DNA from: CAYRVX01 sp964642165
GTDB lineage: Bacteria > Planctomycetota > Phycisphaerae > SM23-33
NCBI GenBank assembly: GCA_964642165.1
Contig: CAZXOC010000069.1
Location: 1 to 28,551 of the forward strand
DNA: 28,551 nucleotides
Reading direction: 5' to 3'
The position numbers were made by a program, and so were the translations under genes. Positions within the stretch are counted from its first letter, which is position 1; each line of letters opens with the position of its first letter. This document shows positions 1 through 8,519 of the stretch, piece after piece. Under the pieces are notes generated by a model. It was given only the letters and a program-made list of their open reading frames with translations, was not told the DNA's origin and made no database searches.

Positions 1-2520
1 TATGAAGGCAGGCCGTTGAAGTCCCGGATGCGCTGCTGGTGGAAAGTCCGCGTCTGGGACAAGGACGGAGAAGCATCGGCCTGGGGCGAGCCGGCGACGT
101 GGTCGATGGGGCTGCTCGAGGGCGGTGACTGGAAGGCCAAGTGGATTGCCCACCCCAAGGATGCGCCCGCCAGCGAGGCCGGGCCGATGCCGGCCACGAT
201 GTTGCGTACGTGGTTCGCGGTGAACGGTCCCGTCAAGCGGGCAACGGTGTATGTGACCGGGCTTGGCCTGTACGAGCTGCACCTCAACGGCCGGCAGGTC
301 GGCGAGAACGCTCTGGCGCCGGAATTCACGGTGTACGACAGGCGCATTCAGTACCAGACATACGACGTCACGGATCTGGTCGCTGCCGGAGCGAACGCCG
401 TCGGCGCCATCTTGGCCGATGGCTGGAACGGGGAATACTTCTTCGGCATGCCGCTGAGGCAGACCCAGCGTCCCTTCCAGGGCCGGCGGGGATTCCTCAT
501 GCGGCTTGATGTCGAGCTGGTCAGCGGGAAGACACAGACCGTCGTGACCGACCCGTCATGGCGATCTGCAAGAGACGGCGCGATGAGGTCGGCCAGCCTC
601 TATGACGGCGAGATCTACGACGCGCGCAGGGAAACGCCCGGGTGGGACAAGCCCGGCTTTGACGACGCCTTGTGGCATCCAGCGGTCATTGCAGAGTCCT
701 TCGCCGGCGCGAACCCGGTCTGGCAGCGCAACGAGCCGATCCGGGTGGTCAGGGAACTGCCGCCCGTCAAGATGGCCGAGCCGAAGCCCGGTGTCTACGT
801 CTTCGATCTCGGCCAGAACATGGTCGGCTGGTGCCGGCTCAAGGTCCGCGGCCGGGCGGGCACGACCGTCAAGCTCCGCCACGCAGAGATGCTCAACGAC
901 GACGGCACGATCTACACTGCCAATCTGCGCGGCGCCGAGCAGACGGACACCTACACCAAGGGAACCGACGGCGAGGAGACGTACGAGCCGCGATTCACGT
1001 ACCACGGCTTCCGGTACGTGGAGCTTACGGGCACGGAGTACAAGCCCTGGCGATACATGCCCGCGTACAAGCCCCGGGCCGGGGACCTGCTGGGACGCGT
1101 GCTGCATTCCGCCTCGCCCGAGGCCGGCCGGTTCGAGTGCTCCAGCGACCTGATCAACCGGATCATGCACATGGTCGTCTGGACACAACGAGGCAATCTG
1201 CACAGCGTTCCCACCGACTGCCCGCAGCGCGACGAGCGGGCGGGATGGATGGGGGATATTCAATCCTTCGCCCAGACGGCCATGTTCAACATGGACATGG
1301 CGGGCTTCTTCAGCAAGTGGATTCGGGACGTCCGCGATTCGCAGATGCCCGACGGCCGATACCCGAACTTCGCTCCGATGGACTTCGATCGATGGAAGGG
1401 CGGAACCGCGGCATGGGCCGACGCGGGCACGATCGTGCCGTGGCGGATGTACCGGAACTACGGCGACACCCGCATGATCGCCGAGCACTACGACTCGGCC
1501 CGCCGCTGGGTGGACTACGTCCACGCCAGGAATCCCAACCTGCTCTGGGAGAGGTCCCAAGGAGACAAGTTCAACGATTGGCTCAACGGCGACACGCTGG
1601 TCAAGGAAGGCTGGCCCACAACGGGCGGTCAAGTGCCGCCGCGCGTACTCGCCACCGCCTTCTTCGCCCACTCCGCGGAGATCGTCTCCAAGATGGCCGC
1701 GGTGATCGGGCGCACGGACGATGCGAAGAAGTACGGCCGGCTGTTCGAGGGGATCAAGGCCGCCTTCAACGAGAGATACGTCCAGCCCGATGGCCGCATC
1801 GAAGGCAGCACCCAGGCGGGCTACGCCCTGGCCCTTCGCTTCAACCTGCTGCCCGAGGAGCTGCGCCCCAAGGCGGCGAAACACATGGTCCAAGAGTTCA
1901 AACGGTACGGCGGCCATATGTCCACCGGCATTCAGACGTCACACAGGCTGATGCTGGAGCTGACGCGCAGCGGCCACAACGACCAGGCGTACCGGCTGCT
2001 GAACCTGCGGACGTTCCCGTCCTGGGGGTTCATGATCGACCAGGGGGCCACGACGATCTGGGAGCGGTGGGACGGCTACGTCAAGGGCCGCGGCTTCCGG
2101 AAGCCCCTCATGAACTCGTTCAACCATTGGGCGCTCGGCGCGGTCGGCGAGTGGGTGTGGCGGAACATCGTCGGCCTGAATCCGAACGAGAGCAAGCCCG
2201 GGTGGAAGCACTTCACCGTCGCGCCTCGCCCCGGAGGCGGCCTCGCCTGGGCCCGCGGCAGCTACGATTCCATTCGCGGGACAATCATCAGCGACTGGCG
2301 CATCGAAGGCGGCCGCTTCCGGTTGGACGTGACCGTCCCCGCCAACACGACCGCAACGGTGTCTCTGCCGACGAAGGATGCCGGAAGCGTCACGATCGAC
2401 GGCAAGCCGGCCGCCGCTTCGGAGCTGGTGCGGCCCCTCGGCGTGACCGGCGGGCGGGCGGCCTTCGCAGTAGAATCGGGACGATACCGATTCGTATCGT
2501 TAATGAGGCGGTTGCGGTAG
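1..2520 (+). CDS. Alpha-L-rhamnosidase, glycoside hydrolase family 78 (5' end outside window)
   Basis: The frame is open from base 1, and its first residues (ending in a WWKVRVWD-type strand) match the fibronectin-like N-terminal part of GH78 enzymes, so the true start lies upstream; the TTG at 16 is not a start. Counting from base 1, the family motif DCPQRDER lies at residues 406-413. D406, the general acid E412 and W416 fit the Asp/Glu/Trp set known from Streptomyces SaRha78A. The general base is probably E688 in the motif IWERWDGY. The layout is N-terminal beta domains, an (alpha/alpha)6 barrel at about 370-710 and a C-terminal beta-sandwich. The family releases terminal L-rhamnose from pectic, algal or glycoside substrates by an inverting mechanism. 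Export cannot be judged without the N-terminus. A sulfatase gene follows 20 nt later, so the two are probably co-transcribed. Confidence 0.93.
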   Translation, partial: YEGRPLKSRMRCWWKVRVWDKDGEASAWGEPATWSMGLLEGGDWKAKWIAHPKDAPASEAGPMPATMLRTWFAVNGPVKRATVYVTGLGLYELHLNGRQVGENALAPEFTVYDRRIQYQTYDVTDLVAAGANAVGAILADGWNGEYFFGMPLRQTQRPFQGRRGFLMRLDVELVSGKTQTVVTDPSWRSARDGAMRSASLYDGEIYDARRETPGWDKPGFDDALWHPAVIAESFAGANPVWQRNEPIRVVRELPPVKMAEPKPGVYVFDLGQNMVGWCRLKVRGRAGTTVKLRHAEMLNDDGTIYTANLRGAEQTDTYTKGTDGEETYEPRFTYHGFRYVELTGTEYKPWRYMPAYKPRAGDLLGRVLHSASPEAGRFECSSDLINRIMHMVVWTQRGNLHSVPTDCPQRDERAGWMGDIQSFAQTAMFNMDMAGFFSKWIRDVRDSQMPDGRYPNFAPMDFDRWKGGTAAWADAGTIVPWRMYRNYGDTRMIAEHYDSARRWVDYVHARNPNLLWERSQGDKFNDWLNGDTLVKEGWPTTGGQVPPRVLATAFFAHSAEIVSKMAAVIGRTDDAKKYGRLFEGIKAAFNERYVQPDGRIEGSTQAGYALALRFNLLPEELRPKAAKHMVQEFKRYGGHMSTGIQTSHRLMLELTRSGHNDQAYRLLNLRTFPSWGFMIDQGATTIWERWDGYVKGRGFRKPLMNSFNHWALGAVGEWVWRNIVGLNPNESKPGWKHFTVAPRPGGGLAWARGSYDSIRGTIISDWRIEGGRFRLDVTVPANTTATVSLPTKDAGSVTIDGKPAAASELVRPLGVTGGRAAFAVESGRYRFVSLMRRLR

Positions 2521-2540
2521 AGCGATTGGGAGCAAGTGCA

Positions 2541-3920
2541 GTGTCAGAACGACACATTGGCAGACGCCGATTCATGGTGAGAACAGCCTGCGCACTCGTC
2601 AAGGCCACTGCGTTCTCTGCGATCATGCAGAGACAGGCCGTGCGTGCAGAAGAGGCGGACGAGGCTGATCCTGCGCGGCCCAACGTCATTTTGATCATGG
2701 TGGATGACCTCGGCTACCACGATCTCGGCTGCTACGGCCATCCCTCGATCAGAACGCCCGTTCTCGACAAGCTCGCCGGCGACGGGATCCGGCTGACCAG
2801 CTTCTACTCCGGCGCCACCGTGTGCACTCCCTCCCGCATGGCCCTCCTTACCGGCGCCTATCCGGTTCGCCTCGGTTGGACCAAAGGCGTGATCGGCTAC
2901 ATGATCCCCACCAGTACGGGGCTGAGCCCGAAGGCGCTGACCATGGCGGAGATGTTCAAGGGCAAGGGCTATCGGACCGGGATCGTCGGCAAGTGGCACC
3001 TCGGGGACCGCTCGCCGTTCCTGCCCCACCGGCGGGGGTTCGACGAGGCCTACTACATCAACAAGTCCAACAACCAGACGAAGGAGCTCTGGCGGGGGGA
3101 CGACCTGATCGAGAAGCCCTTCCAGAACCGCCTGCTTACGGAGAAGTTCACTCGCGAGGCCATCCGGTTCATCAAGGCCAGCAAGGGCAAGCCGTTCTTC
3201 CTCTACCTTCCGTACACCGCGCCACACTTCCCGGTGCAGGCGCACCCGGATTGGAGGGGCAAGTCGGCCTTCGGGAAGTACGGCGACGTCGTGGAAGAGC
3301 TGGACTCGCGCATCGGCGAGATCCTGGCAGTGCTCGAGGCCGAGAAGCTTGATCGGAACACGATCGTGGCCTTCCTTTCGGACAACGGCCCCGAGAAGCG
3401 CCAGCAGGCCCAGGCGAAGCCCTTCCGCGGTCTGAAGTGGACGGCCCTGGAGGGCGGCACGCGCGTACCGTGCATCATCCGCTGGCCGGGCGTCATCCCC
3501 GGCGGACAGGAGAGCGACGCGCTGATCGCGGCGATCGACGTCCTGCCCACCCTCAGTCATGCGTGCGGGATTGACCTTCAGGCGGTGTCCAAGGGCAGCC
3601 CGGTCATTGACGGCGTGAACGTCTGGCCCACGCTGCTCGGAAGGAAGGGCCAGCCGCATCCCCGGAAGGACCTGCTCTACTGGCACGGGGCCGAGGGCTT
3701 CCAGGCGATTCGCGTCGGGGACTGGAAGCTGTTTCTCGATCGCCGCGGCGCGGGGCTGAAAGGGGCGGGCAGAGGGCCCGTTCTCTTCAACCTCGCCGAA
3801 GACGTGGAAGAAACGACGGACCTGAGCGCCAAGTTCCCCGACCGGGTCCGGGCGATGCAGGATCTCGCGAAGAAACGCCTGGCCGATATCAATCGGAGTA
3901 TCATCCCACTCGGCGAATAG
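2541..3920 (+). CDS. Type I sulfatase (Tat-exported arylsulfatase family)
   Basis: This formylglycine-dependent sulfatase has 459 residues, normal for the family. I chose GTG 2541 because GGGAG sits 8 nt upstream and the start gives an N-terminus with a twin-arginine motif (RRRFM) and a hydrophobic stretch. Much longer upstream extensions of this frame overlap the rhamnosidase and are spurious. The maturation motif C-T-P-S-R begins at C95, the cysteine converted to formylglycine. The metal-binding N-terminal Asp pair (MVDDLGY), the GKWHLGD motif and the DNGPE metal motif are all present, so the active site looks complete. The likely role is removing sulfate esters from a glycan so that neighbouring glycosidases can act, in the periplasm or outside the cell. 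A sulfatase-maturing enzyme is not encoded in this window. Confidence 0.93.
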   Translation: MSERHIGRRRFMVRTACALVKATAFSAIMQRQAVRAEEADEADPARPNVILIMVDDLGYHDLGCYGHPSIRTPVLDKLAGDGIRLTSFYSGATVCTPSRMALLTGAYPVRLGWTKGVIGYMIPTSTGLSPKALTMAEMFKGKGYRTGIVGKWHLGDRSPFLPHRRGFDEAYYINKSNNQTKELWRGDDLIEKPFQNRLLTEKFTREAIRFIKASKGKPFFLYLPYTAPHFPVQAHPDWRGKSAFGKYGDVVEELDSRIGEILAVLEAEKLDRNTIVAFLSDNGPEKRQQAQAKPFRGLKWTALEGGTRVPCIIRWPGVIPGGQESDALIAAIDVLPTLSHACGIDLQAVSKGSPVIDGVNVWPTLLGRKGQPHPRKDLLYWHGAEGFQAIRVGDWKLFLDRRGAGLKGAGRGPVLFNLAEDVEETTDLSAKFPDRVRAMQDLAKKRLADINRSIIPLGE

Positions 3921-3957
3921 AGGCCGTCAACATTCCCCGGCTGGAGGAGGTCAAATC

Positions 3958-5604
3958 ATGGAACGCAATCCGCGTCAGCTTCTCCGCGTCAGCACGGCAG
4001 TCGTCATCCTGGCGGCGGCCCTGTGTTGCCCCGCCCGGAGTGCAGAGCGGAAGTTCATGGCAGTAGGCAATTCAGACCCCGACCATCAGGCCCGTCCGTT
4101 CAAACAGGGGGAGGTCGTGGTCACATTCGACACCATGCCCACGAGGGTCAGCTTCGACCTTCCCGGCCACATCAAGTTGATCACCGAGAACGGCATCCCT
4201 TACACCAATGGCGCCACAGAAACGTATATCCCATCCGAGGGCTTTCACGAGGGGGCCTCCTACGAGCCCTGGAACGATAGAAACAACAAGTACTCGCGTA
4301 TGTGGATTGAGAGCCAGAACGATGCACGTATCGTCGTGCGACACCGTTGCGCCCTGATCAAGGGGGATAAGATCTGCCATCAGGACAAACCAAAGGTCGC
4401 GCCCTACGGTCCGGGAAACTGGACTGACGAATGGTACATCTTCCATCCGGACGGGACGCACATCCGTCGGATAAAGATCTGGAATGCGGTTGCCGGAGAG
4501 TCAGGCCGCCATGGTGCCAAGTACCCGTATGAACTCGAAGGCATGTACCTTTGGTGGGGCGCTCCGTGCAGGGGCAGGACGGCAAGCGACCACCTCGAAG
4601 ATGGGATGATCACCCTCATCCGAATGAACGGCGCGCATAGGACGATCGACCTGAATCCCTATCCGCTGGGGATCAACGAGTATCACAAGATGTCGGCCGC
4701 GTATGGCGAGTTCAATAACGCCAACATCCATGTGATCAACACCAGGTCGGAGTACCGGCCCTGGCGCATGGGACGCTGGTCCCGCACCCTCTCGGTCACG
4801 CCGTATGTGCCCGTGCACAAGCAGGTCCAACTCGTGCCGTGCTTCCCGCCGGCCACGACCAGGCAGAGCGGATACTCGGTGGCCGGGCTGGGGCAGATGA
4901 ACTGGGGGGAGTTCTGGAAACGGACGGACACGTCCATGAGTGAGGTCTGGCTCAACGGCTTCACGACCAACCGAGAACCTGCAAAGGAACTCGCGGCCCT
5001 GGCGAGGTCCTGGCAGTACGCGCCCAAGATGAAGGTGGCCAGGGGTGCCGGTGCTGTCGCGCACGGCCACAGTGTCGGAGATCGCGCGTATCTCCTCGAC
5101 GCAACCAAAGCCGAGCGGCTCGAAGAGGTCCGTTTCGAGATCGCCGCCACCGAGAAGCAGCCCGTCATCAACCCCGCTTTTCTGGTCAACGGCTGGGGTG
5201 GCGGCAGGGCGGTTCTCGAGGTCGACGGCAAGGTGGTTCCTGGCGGCAAAGACTTCAGGATGGGCCATTACAGGACGCTGGAGCTCGAGGACGGCCGGGA
5301 GTGGAAGGACGTGCTGGTCGTGTGGGCGAACGTGAGCTCTGCCAAGCCAATCCGCTTTGGCATTCGGAGGCCGGGTGTCGGCCGCAGTCACCCGGCTGCT
5401 CCCAAGCCGGAACCCGTCAAGCCGCGACCCGCAGCGCCCACAACTCCCGAAAGAGCCGCGGCGGGGAAGCTGAGTCTGGCGAGGGCGTATCTTGCGGTGA
5501 AGAAGACGGAGAAGGCCCGGGAAGTGCTTCAGTCCATCGTCGCCAAATACCCGGGAACGCCGGCCGCCGCGGAAGCGAAGGAACTGTTGGAAGGGACGAA
5601 GTGA
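3958..5604 (+). CDS. Secreted protein of unknown function with Pro-rich linker and TPR-like tail
   Basis: I do not recognise the main domain. The start at 3958 follows an excellent ribosome site (GGAGGAGG, about 9 nt upstream) and gives a clear signal peptide ending near residue 28 (ARSA). Residues about 35-470 are rich in Trp, Tyr and Gly and read like beta-sandwich sheets of a secreted glycan-binding or hydrolytic protein, with no catalytic signature I can name. A Pro/Lys linker follows at about 480-500. The last 45 residues form a helical pair of TPR type (LSLARAYLAVKKTEKAREVL), a tail common in planctomycete secreted proteins. The stop codon overlaps the ATG of the next gene (TGATG), so translation is probably coupled. 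The position between a sulfatase and a glycosidase suggests a role on the same polysaccharide; this is inference only. Confidence 0.85.
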   Translation: MERNPRQLLRVSTAVVILAAALCCPARSAERKFMAVGNSDPDHQARPFKQGEVVVTFDTMPTRVSFDLPGHIKLITENGIPYTNGATETYIPSEGFHEGASYEPWNDRNNKYSRMWIESQNDARIVVRHRCALIKGDKICHQDKPKVAPYGPGNWTDEWYIFHPDGTHIRRIKIWNAVAGESGRHGAKYPYELEGMYLWWGAPCRGRTASDHLEDGMITLIRMNGAHRTIDLNPYPLGINEYHKMSAAYGEFNNANIHVINTRSEYRPWRMGRWSRTLSVTPYVPVHKQVQLVPCFPPATTRQSGYSVAGLGQMNWGEFWKRTDTSMSEVWLNGFTTNREPAKELAALARSWQYAPKMKVARGAGAVAHGHSVGDRAYLLDATKAERLEEVRFEIAATEKQPVINPAFLVNGWGGGRAVLEVDGKVVPGGKDFRMGHYRTLELEDGREWKDVLVVWANVSSAKPIRFGIRRPGVGRSHPAAPKPEPVKPRPAAPTTPERAAAGKLSLARAYLAVKKTEKAREVLQSIVAKYPGTPAAAEAKELLEGTK

Positions 5605-7292
5605 TGTCGTCTATCGTGACCAAGCCATGGGGGATGACCGTGGCGGCCACGTTGCTGGTTGCCGTCTGCGGAGCGGTCGTCCATGCCGATGAGGTGTACC
5701 AAGCCAATCCCAAGCCTCCGACCGACGGACTCATCGGGTCCAACTACACCCCGGCCTATGCTGTGAATCAGGTGCAATTCTGGCACGACTTCCGGCCGAA
5801 GGTCGTGGAAAGGGAACTGGCGGCGGCGCGCAAGTACTTCGGTATCTCGACGCTGCGGGTGTACCTGCACGACATCAACTTCTTCGAAGAGAAGAAGGTC
5901 CTGATGGCCAACCTCGAGACGTTCCTCGGCCTTTGCGCGAAGCACGGCATCCGGCCGGGCTTCGTGTTCTTTGACGGGTGTCACCGCCACGAGGGCATCT
6001 TCCTGGACAGGCCGACAGAGCCCGTATCCGGCTTCCACAACGGCCGCTGGGCCCAGTGCCCCCAGGCGCGCGACATCGACAAGGACAACCTGGAGAAGTT
6101 CAAGCCCTACGTCCAGGAGATCATCCGCGCGCACCGGACGGACAAGCGCGTGCTGTTCTGGGAGATCCACAACGAACCGCCGCCGGGAGACAAGTACCGC
6201 GACCGGCTGAAACGGGCCGGCTACATGTGGGCGAAGCAGGTCAAGCCCACCCAGCCCGTCCTCAACTGCGAGAAGGGCAAGAGAGGCTGGGGCGATTGCG
6301 AGGTCACGGATATCGTCGATGCCCACGTCTACAGCCATGCTCATGGCCCGCTGCGCGATCTCTCCGACATGAACCCCGAGAAGGGCACGGTCTTCACCGA
6401 GGCGGGCGCACGCTGGAAGGCGTCCCGACGCAACTTCGGCGGCCCCATCGACATGGTCTACTGGCTGGGTCAACGGCGACGGCAGGGAAAGTCGACACCC
6501 GGCATGTATCTATGCTGGGAGCTGATGGTCGGCAATTCCAACTGCCGCTGGCACTGGATCGACAAGCCCGGCGCGGCCGAGCCGGAGATCCCCTGGTGCG
6601 GCCTGCTGTGGCCGGACTGCACCCCGGTCTCGCTCGCGGAATCCGAAGCCGTCCGCCGCTATGTAACGGGCAAGTCCGAGGCCCTCTTCTTCGAGGACTT
6701 CGAGCACCACAGCGCCGAGGCGTGGAAGCCGTACGGCAAGAAGGACCTGCCGGTGAGAAACGCCGCCACCCTCGAGCCCGGCATGAAAGCGATCGCCGGC
6801 GATGAGAGCTGGACCGACTACGTCCTCGAAGGCCGGGTCGTCATCAAGCCCGGCGCGAAGGGCGCCGAGCCGGGCGACGCGGGACTGCTCTTGCGGGTCA
6901 GCAACCCCGGCGAAGGGCTCGATGAGATGCGAGGCTATGCCGTCACGTTCGGACAGAAGGACCTCGTTCTCAGTAAGATCGACAACGGCGACCGCAAGGC
7001 GCTGGCCACCTCCGACCTGACCAGGCTCGAGACCGATACGCGGATCAACGAATGGAGCATGATCCGCGTTGCGGCTACAGGAGCGAGAATCCGCGTGTGG
7101 TTCAACCGCATGCATCCGTCGAGCGACCCCCAGCGCGGGTTGCGAATCGACTTCACCGACAAAGACAACCCGTTCCTCGCCGGCGCGATCGGCGCCCGTA
7201 CGCACAAGGTCACCGCCATGGTCGACAACGTCGTGGTCCTGCCGGTCGACGCTCCGCCGCAAGCTCGTTCGGAGAAGGCAGATGAGAGGTAG
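5604..7292 (+). CDS. Secreted clan GH-A-like glycoside hydrolase with C-terminal jelly-roll module
   Basis: The protein has 562 residues and starts at the ATG overlapping the previous stop; a frame extension back to 5301 overlaps that gene and is not real. A signal peptide covers about residues 1-29 (ends VVHADE). Residues about 40-350 read like a TIM-barrel hydrolase of clan GH-A: the strand ending HNEP gives the acid/base candidate E191, and FTEAG gives the nucleophile candidate E266. I cannot assign a family; GH5 or a neighbour is possible. From about residue 360 a second module (FFEDFEHH onward) resembles the DUF1080 / 3-keto-disaccharide hydrolase or LamG-type jelly roll, with W and G positions typical of that fold. 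It probably cleaves a backbone linkage of the glycan handled by the rhamnosidase and sulfatase upstream. Confidence 0.85.
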   Translation: MSSIVTKPWGMTVAATLLVAVCGAVVHADEVYQANPKPPTDGLIGSNYTPAYAVNQVQFWHDFRPKVVERELAAARKYFGISTLRVYLHDINFFEEKKVLMANLETFLGLCAKHGIRPGFVFFDGCHRHEGIFLDRPTEPVSGFHNGRWAQCPQARDIDKDNLEKFKPYVQEIIRAHRTDKRVLFWEIHNEPPPGDKYRDRLKRAGYMWAKQVKPTQPVLNCEKGKRGWGDCEVTDIVDAHVYSHAHGPLRDLSDMNPEKGTVFTEAGARWKASRRNFGGPIDMVYWLGQRRRQGKSTPGMYLCWELMVGNSNCRWHWIDKPGAAEPEIPWCGLLWPDCTPVSLAESEAVRRYVTGKSEALFFEDFEHHSAEAWKPYGKKDLPVRNAATLEPGMKAIAGDESWTDYVLEGRVVIKPGAKGAEPGDAGLLLRVSNPGEGLDEMRGYAVTFGQKDLVLSKIDNGDRKALATSDLTRLETDTRINEWSMIRVAATGARIRVWFNRMHPSSDPQRGLRIDFTDKDNPFLAGAIGARTHKVTAMVDNVVVLPVDAPPQARSEKADER

Positions 7293-7641
7293 GATGCGAC
7301 CCTTTGGCAGACTGTCTGCGGTTGTCGGCGCGGCCACCATCGCTTGGGGCGCCGGGTGCGGGGCGCCGCCGCAGACGGCCACCGCCGGCGACACTCCGGC
7401 CCGCGTCGATTGGACACAAAGCTACGGTGCGGGATACACCGATGTCTATGATGCCGCAAAGCCGACCAGGATTCGCTGGGACGAGAAGGTGGAGTTTCCC
7501 GCGCGCGGCACGTTCACTACCAGACCACTGGGCATCGTTGAGGCCAACGGCTCGCTGCTGTTCTCGGTCGGCGGGGTAGTCTATCGCCGGCCGGAAGGGC
7601 GAAAGGAGGGCTCGCAGCGCGGAAGTGTTACCCTCTGCTGA
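7282..7641 (+). CDS. Short lipoprotein-like fragment, probably a 3'-truncated gene
   Basis: The ATG at 7282 overlaps the end of the preceding gene by 11 nt and has GGAGAAGG upstream, so it belongs to the operon; a second ATG at 7294 is less well placed. The first 25 residues form a signal with a lipobox-like end (AWGAGC), so the product may be lipid-anchored. Only about 70 residues follow before the sequence turns into Arg/Gly-rich nonsense (RRPEGRKEGSQRG) and stops. The N-terminal part (DWTQSYGAGYTDVYDAAKPTRI) looks like the start of a larger secreted protein. I infer that the gene lost its 3' portion where the repeat-rich region begins. The function is unknown. Confidence 0.55.
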   Translation: MRGRMRPFGRLSAVVGAATIAWGAGCGAPPQTATAGDTPARVDWTQSYGAGYTDVYDAAKPTRIRWDEKVEFPARGTFTTRPLGIVEANGSLLFSVGGVVYRRPEGRKEGSQRGSVTLC

Positions 7642-8043
7642 ACCAGGCCTACGTCTCGTGATGCGCCTTGAGAATCGCCCCCTCGCGGAACACTCCGATG
7701 GGGGGGCATGTCTGCCGCGGATGAGACCGGAGTCCACCCGCTCTGAGCAATCCGACATGCGTTTTCCGACACCCGCCGAAGCGCCTCAGATACCTGTCGG
7801 CTGGGACGGCCCAGGCGCAGCCGGCCAGGTTGAAGCCGGGAATGCGTCGAGAATGAAACCATTCTCCGGACAACTCAGAGCCAGCTTCTCGCGGTGACCG
7901 CTCGCTTCCGTGGTGTCACGGGGCGGTGGCGCGGCCCTTTGCGGCCGCGGGGGTGCGGGGGGATCGGGGGACGGGCCGGACGGCTCGGCGATGTCGGGGC
8001 GGCGAGGCGCCGCGAAGCGAAATCTCATCGCCCGCTTTCGACC

Positions 8044-8073
8044 AAGGCCTGCAGGTAATCGACTGCAGGCCTT
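8044..8073. terminator. Terminator-like hairpin
   Basis: AAGGCCTGCAG (8044-8054) and CTGCAGGCCTT (8063-8073) form a perfect 11-bp stem with an 8-nt loop, followed by a single extra T and then mixed sequence. The U tract is weak, so it may be a terminator for the operon ending near 7641 or simply a stable dyad such as a recombination site arm. Confidence 0.4.
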
Positions 8074-8150
8074 TCACTTGCGCCCTATCCGCCAACACGC
8101 CAAAGCCTTGCGCCCCTTGCGGTCGCCGACGCTCCCACCCGCCCGGTTAC

Positions 8151-8190
8151 TGCCAGACGTTGCCATACGGTGCCAGACAATGCCGCGAGG
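8151..8190. repeat. Four tandem decamers beginning TGCC
   Basis: Four consecutive 10-nt units each begin with TGCC: TGCCAGACGT, TGCCATACGG, TGCCAGACAA and TGCCGCGAGG. The last two are also present in the second copy of the region (about 9557-9576). A 10-nt period places each unit on the same face of the helix, as for iterated protein-binding sites. The function is unknown. Confidence 0.5.
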
Positions 8191-8250
8191 CGCTGCAATG
8201 GCGCTGCATCTCGCCGCTCCTGCTGCAACCGTGCTGCGTCATGCCTTGCC
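8171..8250. repeat. Interspersed repeat, copy A of upstream segment
   Basis: This segment matches 9557-9655, with long identical blocks such as CGCTGCAATGGCGCT and GTGCTGCAACCGT-like sequence. The second copy carries about 25 extra bases in the middle. Both copies lie several hundred bases upstream of a minus/plus promoter-like module that is itself duplicated, so a block of a few hundred bases was copied or both derive from one mobile element. Confidence 0.55.
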
Positions 8251-8416
8251 CTTTGCCGGGCTGCGTTGCCCCTTTGAGTCGCATGGGCAGACGGCGGATA
8301 GTCAAGACAAGTCGGGGGAACGCGCGGAGGCGATGGCGAAGAGCCTCTGGGGTTCCTGCTTCGGTTTCTGCGTGTGTCGAAGCCTCATGGACCGTCGCCC
8401 AAAGCTCAGATCTGGT

Positions 8417-8444
8417 TTGCCCAACCCACCGCATCGGATACAAC
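8417..8444 (+). promoter_or_regulatory. Sigma70-like promoter, copy A
   Basis: TTGCCC (8417-8422), a 16-nt spacer and TACAAC (8439-8444) precede the truncated sulfatase gene by about 75 nt. The same arrangement recurs at 9693-9720 before another gene with identical spacing, which supports a real promoter over chance. Confidence 0.5.
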
Positions 8445-8455
8445 CACTGCAAATG

Positions 8456-8474
8456 CCCCGCGATGCTCGCGGGG
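8456..8474 (+). promoter_or_regulatory. 5'-leader hairpin, copy A
   Basis: CCCCGCGA and TCGCGGGG form a perfect 8-bp stem around a TGC loop, about 12 nt downstream of the promoter's -10 box, so it would sit near the 5' end of the transcript. It is followed by GGGGAGAGAAGCTATCCAGG, conserved in copy B. The hairpin sequence differs in copy B but the position is the same. Confidence 0.45.
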
Positions 8475-8519
8475 AGAGAAGCTATCCAGGAAACGTCGGG
8501 GGAATACCGAGGAAGCCCA

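Larger units (their letters stand above)
7642..8519. other. Repeat-bearing intergenic region without a credible gene
   Basis: No open frame in these 878 nt has sensible composition; translations are rich in Arg, Cys and Pro in every frame. The stretch contains a terminator-like hairpin at 8044-8073, four decamers starting TGCC at 8151-8190, and a segment (about 8171-8250) that recurs at about 9557-9655. A promoter-leader module at 8417-8495 recurs at 9693-9780. The short motif GGCGCCGCGAAGCGA occurs at about 8006 and again at about 9787. I read it as recombination debris joined to the upstream region of the next gene. Confidence 0.6.

Noticed and set aside
672..2540. Upstream extension of the sulfatase frame through the rhamnosidase gene
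   Set aside because: The extension is low-complexity sequence overlapping a well-conserved GH78 gene; the Tat signal and ribosome site fix the start at 2541.
8041..8190. CRISPR array
   Set aside because: The repeats are 10-nt tandem units without spacers and the hairpin occurs once; no cas gene is nearby.
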